Below are positions 48,082-59,515 of a DNA stretch of 64,000 nucleotides, piece by piece (the first letter of the stretch is position 1; every line of letters starts with the position of its first letter). The position numbers and the translations under genes were made by a program. The stretch lies in the NCBI GenBank assembly GCA_008711295.1, contig VUYV01000146.1, forward strand, positions 859,730 through 923,729. The letters are read 5' to 3'. Origin of the DNA: Anarhynchus alexandrinus (Eukaryota; Chordata; Aves; Charadriiformes; Charadriidae). Below the pieces are notes generated by a model. That model was given only the letters and a program-made list of their open reading frames with translations, was not told the DNA's origin and ran no database searches.

Positions 48082-48090
48082 AAAGGAAAA
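47861..48090 (+). repeat. Long polypurine microsatellite, (AAAAAG)n/(AAGG)n/(AAAG)n
   Basis: About 230 bases, almost all A and G on the plus strand. It is built of roughly 20 AAAAAG units (one variant AAAAGG), then about five AAGG units, then about eleven AAAG units, with rare C interruptions. The Lys/Arg-rich open frames across it are artefacts of the repeat. Such mirror-symmetric purine tracts can form triplexes. Confidence 0.95.
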
Positions 48091-50230
48091 CTATTCTGGT
48101 TCCCTAATGAAAATCATAGCTTTTCTGAGTGAGAATGCTTATATCAGTTATTTCTTTCTCAAGTGATTCCCTTAAAGTCTGATTCTTAGACTATTGCACC
48201 TTTACTTTTCACCTGTAAAATAAGAAAACCAACATCTACATTCTAGAGGAACTGGAATGGAACGATAAGAGTCAGCTGAAAATTAATGAACTTTTGGAAC
48301 TACTGAAGAATGAAGAACTGGGAGACTTTAAAGAAACACTAAGAGCTTGCCAGACAGAAATATCAATTATGTAATGTAATGTAGAATAATATATATAGAA
48401 GACGTATTTTGTTAGCCACTTGCCACTCACTGAGGTGAGGGCCCAACTCTGAGTTGTTAATAAAGCAAACCTAGAGGTACCCACAGTTTGGTGAAATTCT
48501 TTAACAAAGGGATAACACCTGCCCTAAGGAATCGTACCAGAAAATAGCCAGATGTCATGAAGAAGAGAGATTAAAGGCACAGTGTGTTGTGTAAATTGAC
48601 ACAATTCCTTTTGTCAGCTCAGCAGTAGCGGATATGTAAGAAGGACCAATGTGTGGAAGAAAAGTTCAAATAAGAATATTTATGGGCAGACTATTAGCGG
48701 GTTTATATTTTAGCATATGAAATGAAGAATCAACAATTTTTTTACATCAAATTTCCTGCTGGATAAACCAATTGAAAAGATAAGCAAAATCAAAATTGAA
48801 TATGTTTTTTTTTTCCTTTTATGGCTTTTGACCTCTGTCGCTAAAGCAAACGGCTAACTAGCAGAGGTGCTGTGTAACTATAGATGGTAAATGATTATGA
48901 GATTGTAAATGGATTAACTACATTTATTTTGCATAATGTCACAAAATATAGTATAATAACATAGTCAAAAATCCTGGAGGCAGTGAATGACATGAACAAT
49001 TTAGCACAAAGCCAAACTAATCGCCAGTTGTCATATATGAAAAAAGAGAATACATTATCCATAAAAAGGAAAACTATTGGTCCTTATTTTTCATTCCATA
49101 TTTAGCTATTTTTTTAAGTATTTCTTTTTGAAAAGAGAATGGGGGAGGGTGAAATAAGAGTAAGCTAAGACTTTTTTTAGTAGATAAACTAAAAACATCT
49201 TATATGGGTCAACATGTTATAGCCTATAACTTCCTGTAATCTAAATAAAACACAATATGAAAATGCCTCCTCTGTGATGGAAAAAATGTTTTGATTAGTG
49301 AAAAATGTTTACCACAGTTTTAAACACAATACTAGCTGGGTTTCTGGCTTGCTAAAATTTTTGTTCCTTTTTTCTTTCCATGTTCTACAAAAAAAGTTAA
49401 ATATCATGCTGACAATACCATTGTCTTATGGGTTAGAAAGAGGTATATTTGTGCTTTCATGATGTAAAAAAATAAAAACCTTTCTACCTTGTCTATATAA
49501 AAAAAATATGGGTATATGTTTAGGTCAAATAAAAATTGATTTTGAAAGACTTTGTGATTCATCAATAGGCACTACCAGAAATTAAATGTGTTCCTCACAG
49601 AGCACTTAAACATTGTCTTTTATCTTCCTCCCTTACAGACTACATCAGATCCCGTTGGTGTTAGACTGACATTTTCATCAATACCCATCACAAACTGTAT
49701 GTACATGTGTTTCCTTAATACATGTTTACTAATGGGGCTTGATGCTTTTCTTGGCCTTTTGATTATGTCTATCTGAACTGATTGTATTTTGTAGTTCAGC
49801 AAATGTAGCCCAAAATTCTTACTCTAATACTTCTTAACTGAGATGCTACAAGATCAGCCTCTAGTGGGCCTTTGTTAGCATTTCTGGTCAATGGAAGTGG
49901 TAGATGAAAATGTTAATAATACCATGGAATCGTGGTGGTGTATTGCCGCTACTGTTGCCAGTCTTTTCCAAAGAGAAATTGTTCCTCTAATACTCTTGGA
50001 AATACTAAAGTTCTTTCTTACTATTTTAGGGAAATCACTAAAATTCTGCAATAAAAAACCAAATTTACCTCTGGATGAAATTGCAGCTTTATTGAAGCAG
50101 TTAACAGTGTTATTGTTGACCTCAGAGGGGAGGACCGTGTCCTCAGATGTTAAGTCAATGTACTTCGCCTTTCATGTAAGAGCACAGTACAAGATTAGCA
50201 CTGTATTAAAAAGTCACATATGATCAAACC
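48091..50230. other. Unique DNA, no gene recognised
   Basis: AT-rich unique sequence. A 110-codon frame (49891-50223) ends at the edge of the next CR1 scrap. It has a Leu/Ile-rich middle but no family I recognise. Confidence 0.45.
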
Positions 50231-50335
50231 ATGGAATCACAGAATGGCTGAGATTGGAAGGGACCTCTGGAGGTCATCTGGTCCAACCCACCTGCTCAAG
50301 CAGGTCTACCTAGAGCAGGCTGCCCAGAATCATGC
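50231..50335 (-). mobile_element. CR1 LINE 3' fragment, minus strand
   Basis: AATCACAGAATGGCTGAGATTGGAAGGGACCTCTGGAGG, then GGTCATCTGGTCCAACC and AGAGCAGGCTGCCCAG, are the complement of a CR1 3' UTR and last codons. Only about 100 bases remain. Confidence 0.9.
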
Positions 50336-50463
50336 CCAGAGCTGTCCAGAGTTCTAGAATTGTATTAGCAGGTGTAAGATCTAAGTGACCTGTGGTGAGG
50401 CCAGGAAGGTACAGTAACTTGAACCTTTACAAGTTGTATTGCCTATCTGTCAAAAGCACTTTT

Positions 50464-50533
50464 TTCTCTCTTCTCTTCTCTTCTCTTCTCTTCTCTTCGC
50501 TTCGCTTCTCTTCTCTTCGCTTCGCTTCTTCCT
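50464..50533 (+). repeat. (TTCTC)n repeat with TTCGC variants
   Basis: About 13 pentamers. TTCTC units are interspersed with pairs of TTCGC (…CTTCGCTTCGCTTCTC…, twice). CpG-containing variants inside a pyrimidine array suggest expansion of a mutated pair. Confidence 0.9.
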
Positions 50534-53500
50534 AAGCATGAATCTGAAGTCTGGAGGGAAGTGCAAGAGACTGTGTCACTAAGTTGGTTGTAGCATTATA
50601 TAATATTTTCTTTTACTTTTTAAACCACCTCAATTTTAATTACTGGATAAACAGACCATGTGTAAGTATGGATTTTGTATATATTTACTCAAATACGGTG
50701 CCGAATTTCATTTGAACTATGATGTACAGTACTACTCTCTCTTGTGCTTTCTGCCTCATGAACATGATGAGTCATGACATCGTACTAAACTAAATGGATG
50801 TCCTTATTGTTATGAAGTGTTATGGCTGAATTATGCTTTCAGCCAATAAGCATGGGGTACTGCCCTTTCGGTATTCTTCACATTTGCTGATAATTTTTAT
50901 AACTTATTTCTCAGATGATGCCTTTGAAAGGTAATTTTCTTGTTATTTATAGAGAATTGTCTATGTGAAAATGTCAATCATAATTTTATAAATAATTTAC
51001 ACAGGCTCTGCATCCTTCCCCACTCTAACCCTAGTGCTGTCTTTGTTACTTGTGGCAACAGAACCATTTCTGTGATCGTCTGACAACATCAACAAACACA
51101 GGGAAACAAGAAGAGCTAAACCTCACCACTACTTTTTTTTTTTTTTTTTTTTTTTTTTTGGCCAGTCTACCATATGGTCACACAAAAGCTTGTGATGCCA
51201 AAAGCAATAAATGGAAAGAGGCCTGAAAGAAACTGGGAGGAGACAGAGAGTGGACAGTTCTGCTTCCTCCTGTGAGTATTCTGAGGTAGTGCAGACTGAG
51301 TTTGTAGCAATGGCTGTTGAATTTTAATTTTGTTCTTCGGATTGCGCATCATAGTGGCATTTTAAGAGCCACATTCAAAATTAATCTGCACAAGTAATTG
51401 CAGTGTGATGTCCAGAGCATCCACTTTCGGGCAACTAATTTAGCTACCTAGTTTCCATTTGTTCCTCCTAACTTCTCCAGGATAGAATCCCATTGATAAG
51501 GTGTCTGTACTGGTAGCCCATGGAGAACACGGAGATGCTCCAACGGGGGCCCTGAAGTCTCTGCTTGCTAAGTATGGGAGATATGCTCAAAGCTGCACCT
51601 GCAGCACATAGGATCTGTGCTTTCCTGAACCTGCATGAGTGTTCCAATTGCTTAAAGACTACATCCACTTGTCAAACACCTATGCTTGAAAGGTGACCAT
51701 CTACCTCAAGCGTGAAAGCTGTTTCCCTCAAGGAGGAAAGGACTCAGAAGAGGGCAAAGGGCCAAGCTGTCAAGATCAAACCATTTCTTCATTTGTAGAT
51801 TTAGAATTTACCAAAATAGCTCTTGCTGGAAATTCTGGTGTTCTTACCTTACCTTTGGACTTCTGCTTTGAAAGCACAATGTATGCTAGGTAAAAGTTTC
51901 GAGCACTCATTGATCATTGGGAAGAAGCCAATCATACTGAATGTCATTTCAGGTACTGCTGGGAGGAGCAGAGACCCTGAGAAGAAAATAGCACAGGATT
52001 AAAGGATGATTTACTAGCACTGGTGCACAAGTGTGAAAGGGATGGAGTGCACAAAGCCTCTAATTTTGGCATTTCTGAAGTTTGTAATGTTTCATTTTTA
52101 TGACTCTGATGATGGTTTGGTGGTGTTTTTTTTTAACAATCAGTGAAGAATTGGGGTGGAGGAGAAGAGGGACTATTAAGATCTTATTTTGTAGGATTTT
52201 TTTTAATGTTTGAGGATTTTTTTTAAACTGGAACTACCAAATGTGTCATAAAACCAGATTTTGGATTCCCTCCCAAGTTTATTCTTTCCATTCTGTCTGA
52301 TGTGCAAAATCTAAGGCCATGTTAGATACGCTGGAGCATACTAAACCCATTCACAATGTTACAATCTTGTTCAGCACCTCAGATAAGAGACCTTACTCCT
52401 GCATCTGGGTGAGTACTCCTTAGCTGATTTCAGAGCAAAGTAAAACATGTTAATGATAAAACTTTATGTTTTAAACTAATGGTATTTTAAACTAATTTGG
52501 CATACTTTGCGCAAACTTGGCCATAGAAGCCCTTGCACAGTCAACTACAGTGGTGTAGAAAACTCCTTATAAGCACTGTCTGTTTCCAACTTCCAGGTGA
52601 AAGCAGATCATTAAAAGGTTTGCCAGCCCTTTGTATCTACAAGATATAAGACTGCATGCTTAGTCGTGCAGGTGTGTCTCCACCCTCTCCACTGTGCTAT
52701 TTTATTCTTGTCAGGCAGCAACTTTTGCACATTGCAAATGATTGATGTGTGAATGCAAAATGTTTGAAAACAGTAGTACAGAGTCTATTTATGTGTGCCT
52801 GTGTTCCTGTAAGTATATGTAGAAGAGGCAACAAATTATTAAAAAAAAAAAAAAGGAAAAGAAAAAAGTAAGTACTATGAGGAGCAGAGGAGGCAGTGTA
52901 GTTCCCAAGGCAACTAATCTTTTCTTTTTGTTAAACCCTAGAGCTCATGTAGGCAAAGAGCAATCCTCACATCTCCACAAATGTATTCCTATTTTTTTGA
53001 AGAACATCTCTGTCATTGGCTAACATTTTGTCTAAGGTAGAATTTGTCTGTTTAAAATGGGAGAGATTGATGTTTCCAGTAATGAAGGATTATGTACTTT
53101 ATGACTAGTATGCTCTCTTTAATCCATTTTATTTCACTCCCTGAAATTTTACTCATTTTAGTGGTACCTTCCAGAAGACAAGAGGGATTTTAACAAAGTA
53201 ATACCAGAATGCAAAATCAGATTTACTTATTCAGATATTTTAGGCTAGTCTTTTTTTAATATAAGCCAGGTAAGTGTTACTACAAAATCCCACATGTGTG
53301 GAGAACAGTGCTAATGTTAATAAGTTATATTACTCAAATACAGTACAGCCTTATTCATTCTGTCACCTTAAACTAGCAAATGTTATGATTGCTATCACAA
53401 ATATGTGATTCTATTCACATTCAAAACATCAGCCTCATTTCTTGAGCTACTTTTATGCCATGCAAAGTGTGTGTGCGTGTGTTTAACTTGCAATGAAGGA

Positions 53501-56500
53501 GAAAGTGCTATTCATTTCTGACTGCAAAACCACATTCTACCTGCATAGACAAAATCTTACTTTTCTTTCTATAGTGTGTTTAATATGAAGATGGGAACAA
53601 AAGAACCAAAATCCATTGATCTTTTTAAAGCTACCTCAGTTGTTCCTATTGAATGCTTGCTTTTAGGAACTAATAAATGTAGAGGACACATGTAGAGTAA
53701 CTGAGCTGGTAACAAGGACAGTTTGGAGCATCCATCTCATGAAAAAAAAGACTAGGATGAAAACATATTTAAGACAATACAAAGAACCTGTTTCAGGGGG
53801 TCATTTGGAGTTTTTTGAGGTTCTTGCATATGTCTTCCAGTCTTCTGGAGGACAGATGGACTTCGATGTGAACTTGTAAGAACATTTAAGTGGTATTTTG
53901 GTCACTCATCTGTTGTTTGCAAGGACCCTTAATTTACTTGGTGGCCTTTTGTTAGATTTTGGCCCAAGACATTTACATTTTAATGGAGAAGACTGATCCA
54001 CAGGAAAGTAAGTAAATTGTCACAGAGTCAAACTGCAGATAGGCTATAAAGTGTAGAAGGAAACTCAGCTGTCCTGACCTTCTAGTCCCTGATCATTGCA
54101 TAATATAGTTTTCATCAATTTATACTATACTTTGGATTTTAAAGAGACACATGCTTTTTTTGAAGCTTTATCAATAACAGCAACTGACTAAGGGCATCCT
54201 CACTGTGGTACACTACACTCAATGCTTCCATCAGCTGCTGATTTTCCCAGAGAACATTAAATCTGACTAAAGTAATATAGGTCCATCACATCAGCAATAT
54301 GCTAGTGGCAATACACTGCCAATATTTATACCTCCATACTTGTGGTTGACTTAGTCCAATGCAGAGAGCAAAACAAACAGTGAAATCACAAGACACTCTC
54401 TGCCACGAACCACTGGCTTAGAAAAACGTCCAACAACTCATGATGGGCCTTAAAGTCTGTTGCTAGGAGTCTCTAGTGTTGCTTTAGTCCACCATCACCA
54501 TTAAAATTAGGAACACTATTTAGTGTCATCCGGTGACTTTCATTTCTGTATGAACCTTTTGCATACTGCTGGACAGAAACACTCATCAGTAGTGGCCTAG
54601 ATACTTTATAGCTGTTCTTGCAGCACCAGTACAGAGTGAAAACATGAAGAGAACACTATCCCTTTAATAAAACAAAGTTTTTGGACAGTGGGATCAGGGT
54701 TGAGAGACCAGGAGCCATATAATCCCATTGTCTTTGTTTGGTAGTTCAAAAATGTTAATAGAAATAAAGGGAGCGATATATGTAGGAAGAGCAACATTAT
54801 TGCTTACTGCTTAGGGCAAATTTGGGCTGTTAAATTTCATGTTTGTACTTGACACTAACCTTTCATATACTCAGCAATTTCATGGTGTTATTAAATCTAG
54901 AATTAACCAGATCACACAGCACATTGAAAAGTCAGAAATTTATTAGGAGCTACACCATGGATCCTTAAAATAAATGAGCATTTTCATCAACTTCTGTGGC
55001 GTTAGAGTCAGGTTGTGAAAGCAGAGATGTATTCACAGTAAACTTGGCCCTTTTGTTAGGTTTTTAAAACACTGCTGTGACTTTTCCTGTTCTATCATTT
55101 TTCCCTGTTATAGCCTATGTCCTATACTAGATAGACTGTTTATCGAGGAAGCATCCAAAAGCACCGACTATTACAGGATTTTTGTTATGCTAGATGTTTT
55201 TCATATATGGAATAATAAATCATGTTCTCTTCAGTTTACAATAAAGCCTTTCACTTCCAACTAATATTAAATGAAGTTTAGACTGCATTTTCACCAGCTG
55301 AGTATATCAAGAGCAGGAGAGAGCTAGATATATCTAGATATTTCCAATATTAGACCCAAACTCAGGACATGAACCAATTCTTTTCTAGTTCTAGCACTGG
55401 CAAATTTGAAAATGCTGTTAACACAGACCTGCCCTTACTCATACATGTAGTTTGGTGCACCCTAAATACTTGCACTGATTTTGAGAAGATTCAGTATGGA
55501 ATGTTCTCTCAGGTTGGCAGAAAATGTAGAAATGAGGCATACAAAAAAAAAAAAAAAGATAAGAGGGAAAGAAAACACTTTCTCTGGTAAAGAAATGTAG
55601 AACCACAGTACAAATACATTAGGGAATATGCTCTTAACTGCCTAGGAGATCTGTATCAGAGCAGAGGTCCCTAAAATATACCAGTGTCTGTCCTTCACAT
55701 TTCAACTATATTTTTTTTCCTTCCTAGGACTGAAACCACGTCAGTCTAGGTAATACTGTTACAGTCATAAAAGTATCGCTTGCTAATCTAAGCTGTAAAC
55801 ACCATAGTGACATGTGATGATGTAAGAAGGCTAGTGGACAAGAACCGTTTTTTCACTGACATGTCAACATATACCTAAAATGCTGAGCATCTGTACTTCC
55901 ACAATTTTTATTTATACATGAAAAGCAGGGATACGTAAATTTTTAAAATGGGCTCTTCTCTTCAAAATAAGAAAATATGCAGAGAATAACATCTTTGGAA
56001 ATTTCATGTTCTTAAAATTAAAGGGAGAAAAATCTTTATAGGATCCTCAAGCTCATGTTGTCTTATGGAAAACTGTCTTTAATTTGGAAAGCAGGCAGGA
56101 TGAAATAAAAAAAGGCTTTTGGAAATGTAGTATTTTTCAAAATCAAGTCTGAATTGCATTAATCCAGACTATATTGTGTCTAGTGTTTATGTCTGAGTTA
56201 GGTTAACTTTATTTGGATTTTGTTGTTGTTCTATTGTTGTTCTATTCCTTGTTTTCTAACACAGATAAGGCCTAACATTACCTACAGAGATTTTGCCCCG
56301 TGAACATAGCATTATTTTCTCTTTTCACCTCAAAAACTAAAGCAACTCCTTTTTCCTTCTAAAAGCTCAAGTCCTGGTTACAAATTATCATGATGATTAA
56401 AGCTGCATTTCTCCTAGGGCCTTTTCTGACTGGAATTTTGCCTTAGTTACTTGACTGCCAGGTAAGTCACAGTAGAAACTGTGGCTGGAAATGCTAGGAC

Positions 56501-58295
56501 ATCCCCAAGTAACAATAGAACCAGGACACAAATAAAACTCAAAAATTTGTATCATGGAATGGACTTTTAAAGAATTCCCAGAATAGCCTTTATAAATGCA
56601 TTAATTTGCACTTGACTAACCTGTTGTGGGAAATGTTAATGCTAGGTCTTGTCTCAGCTTCAGCCGTTAACTGTTGAAGTCAGGTACTGCATATGGTGTC
56701 CTGGGCCCCAGGAGGATGAGGTTGTCCACACATGCCTCTGGAGCCTGTTGGCAGGGCTCTGCTCCTGCTGGACTTCCAGGGCAGCCGGGTGGTTTAATAA
56801 TTCATCTGATATGGATAGTGTCCTTGCACATTTACAGGTCACTTGTTTTCACTTGCAACCTAAACCATTGTAGAACAGGATTATCCAAAATAAACCCATA
56901 CATCTCTCAAAAGGAGTGCAGCTGTAACCCTGTTTAGTTTTTTTCCACTAGTCCTTAGCAGAGAAACAATTTACCGTTACTACTCTTTGGATCCGCATAA
57001 TAGTAATTCATTGTACAACTATAAAAGCTGCCTTTATAAATGTCACTTAAGTGGGACAGCAACCCTGAGGGACTGACTGCTGGAGACTACCATGAGTTTG
57101 AGTAATTTCAGCATTGAGAAATAGCCAATCCATTGCTACGGGGAGACAATCTTTTAGTGCTGCTGTTTCTTTCTAAATGCTATGACCTGGCTCAAAGCCT
57201 GATTGCAAAGGCTTCAGGATTTTGGCAGGCATGCTGTTTTGCTGTAGATTTCCTGGCATTACTTTCTCAGTGGCTTTACCTATCAGTGAGGGGTGGAGTA
57301 GAAGTCAATTACATTCCCACTATTTCCAAGAGGGCAATTCAGAAAAACAGAGCCTGAAACCATACTATTCCTGACCTGTAATTTGTAAAAGCCCCTTGGA
57401 TTTTCATATGTCCTTTTTTTTGTTTGTTTGTTTTGCAGTGCACTGTAGCGATTTCATGAGAACTGTGGCCTTTAGGGATTTTTTTTTGGCCCAGTGTCCC
57501 ACACTTGAGAGTTTTGGATGGCTCAGATAAACATGTGAATTTCTGAGGCCAAAACCTCCTACACTCACATACTTAAAAATTACTAACTGAAATACAATAT
57601 TTCACTGACAGGAGACATTCTCTTTAAATGCCAGCGAGATTAGTGGTGATGCCACATACAAGTAAAGTGGGTGGGGAAGTAATTGAGTAGGCTCCTTGAG
57701 CTGTGTAGGTCTGTAGGAAGAGGTGATAGCTAAGTAAATGTGTCATGAATGTTTAATAAATATATCTTACCCACCTCATTATTGTTAATTTCTTAAAGTG
57801 AAACTACTCATACTTCTGTAATCATGGGTCATCTTTGCCTGGCAAAATGCCTTCTTTTTTCCTACTTACTCTATTTATGAAGCAGATGACTGACACAATC
57901 TGCGTGGAGCAAAATAGAGCATTCAGTAAAAACTCCTTCCCCCTCTCACTGTTAAGAATAGAAAATTCCATTAAACTTGTTTTGATTTGAACATGAATTC
58001 TTTGTCAGTTCTAAAGACTTTAGCGTTCTTTGATATTTCCCTGGGAAAATGGCAATTTAGGTGTAAAATTTATAACCCTCTTATTGCACAAAGAGGGAAT
58101 TTTAAAAAAGGGGAACAGCAGCTCAGTAGTGACAACCTGTTGTCTGGCACTATATAGGTCAGTGGATTATATTTGACAATAGATGTCTGTAGAGAGTGTA
58201 CAATCTCTAAATGCTTCTGTGTTTTTAAACAGGAAGACTAAATGTGTATGTGCATAAGGGTAGAGGTGGTTACACAGCCATGTGTTTTTAACAAA
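50534..58295. other. Long unique stretch, no gene recognised
   Basis: About 7.8 kb of AT-rich unique DNA with a 37-T run at 51133-51169, poly-A near 52841-52854 and 55544-55558, and a locally GC-richer patch at 56690-56800. No host exon, RNA gene or named transposon is recognised. Open frames are short. Confidence 0.45.
51133..51169. repeat. Poly-T run (37 T)
   Basis: An uninterrupted run of 37 T. If it were the complement of a retrocopy poly-A tail, an AATAAA on the minus strand should lie just to its right. I do not see one, so it is scored as a simple repeat. Confidence 0.95.
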
Positions 58296-59515
58296 CACAG
58301 AATCACGGTATCCATTAGGTTGAAAGGCACCACAGGAGGTCTCTAATCCAACCTCCAGCTCAAAGCAGGGCCAACATTCACCTGAGACCAGGTTGTTCAG
58401 GGCTTTATTACCTCGAGTCTTGAAAACCTTTAAGGCTGGAGACTGCATAACCTCTCCAGGCAGCCTGTTCCACTGCTTGATTGTCTTCACAGGGAAAAAG
58501 TTTCATCAAAATGAACCCTCCTTCTTTCAATTTATATCTATTGTCTCTCACCTCCTACCAGCAGCAGAGTTGCTCCATAGCCACCAAGTCCCCAGCCTGT
58601 ACTGCTGCAGGGTTGCAGTTGCACTCAAAGTTGCCGGAAATGTCGTTTGTCCTTGGGGACTTTCCTGCAGTTCTTATTGGCCTATTTCTCCAGCCTGTCT
58701 TGCCCTCTCTGAATTTCTGCCTTGCTTCTGAACATGCTGACAGTTCACCTCAGTTTGGAATACTCTAAAAATTTGATGAGAGGGCACTCCATCTCCTCCA
58801 GGTAATTTATAAAGACATTAAACTACTATAGTCCCCTGTGGTACTCTATTTTTAACCAGCATCCCAGTGGAGTACAAACTGCTTACCAATGCCATTTTGA
58901 ACCATTTTTTACCTGTCTGGTAGTCCATCCATCTCAATCATAGTGTTCTAACTTGATCTTAAGAATGATGTGAGAGACCGTGTGGAAAGTCTTGCTATTG
59001 TCAAGGTAATCGACATCCACAGCTTACTCATACACAAATTTCATCATGGAAAGCAATCAGGTTGCTTTTGCCTTATTCATCCTTGGTAAATGTATGCTGG
59101 TTATTTCCAGTTACGTTTTCATTCCTTCGTCTGCCCAGAAATGTGTGTCAAGAGGACTCATTTTATGATTTTCTGGACACTAAAGTGAGGCAAAGCAGCC
59201 TGTAGGTCCCCGAGTCCTTTCCTTTTTTGAGGATGAGTGCCACTTTTTTTTTTCTTCAGCCATTGTGGGCCTTCCCTGATTAAATGACATTTCAAAGATA
59301 ATACAGAGTGTCACAATGACATCAGTCAGCTTTCTTAGCACCCCCCAGATACATGTCATCAGGTGCCATGGAATTGCATAGGTTGAGATTTCTCAAGCAA
59401 TAACTGACTTGATCCTTTTCCAGTCCTGGTCTCTTCCCTGAACCTTATCTCTAGGCAGAAAGTCCTGTGAGACTTTGTTGGTGAAGACTGAGACAGAGGA
59501 GACATTGAGTACTCC
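58296..59515 (-). mobile_element. Ancient CR1 LINE, minus strand
   Basis: The 3' end lies at 58296-58330 (ACAGAATCACGGTATCC...). Going rightward the minus-strand frames give the C-terminus (KQWNRLPGEVMQSPALKVFK near 58430-58490), motif A (VDYLDNSKTFHTVSH near 58950-59010) and the pre-RT region (VSSVSVFTNKVSQ near 59470-59500). Divergence is high: motif A reads YLDNSKTFH for the usual YLDFSKAFD, and no frame stays open. It is the oldest CR1 in the window and spans about 1.2 kb with internal losses. Confidence 0.8.
58420..59510 (-). pseudogene. Decayed CR1 ORF2
   Basis: Only scattered blocks of reverse transcriptase and C-terminal domain can be read, in several frames. No function remains. See the enclosing element for the blocks. 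Confidence 0.7.

Noticed and set aside
47827..48132. Lys/Arg/Glu-rich open frames of about 100 codons
   Set aside because: They are translations of the AAAAAG/AAGG/AAAG microsatellite, open because the repeat lacks stop codons in those frames.
49891..50223. 110-codon frame as a small gene
   Set aside because: No recognisable family. It ends just before a CR1 scrap and the length is not exceptional.
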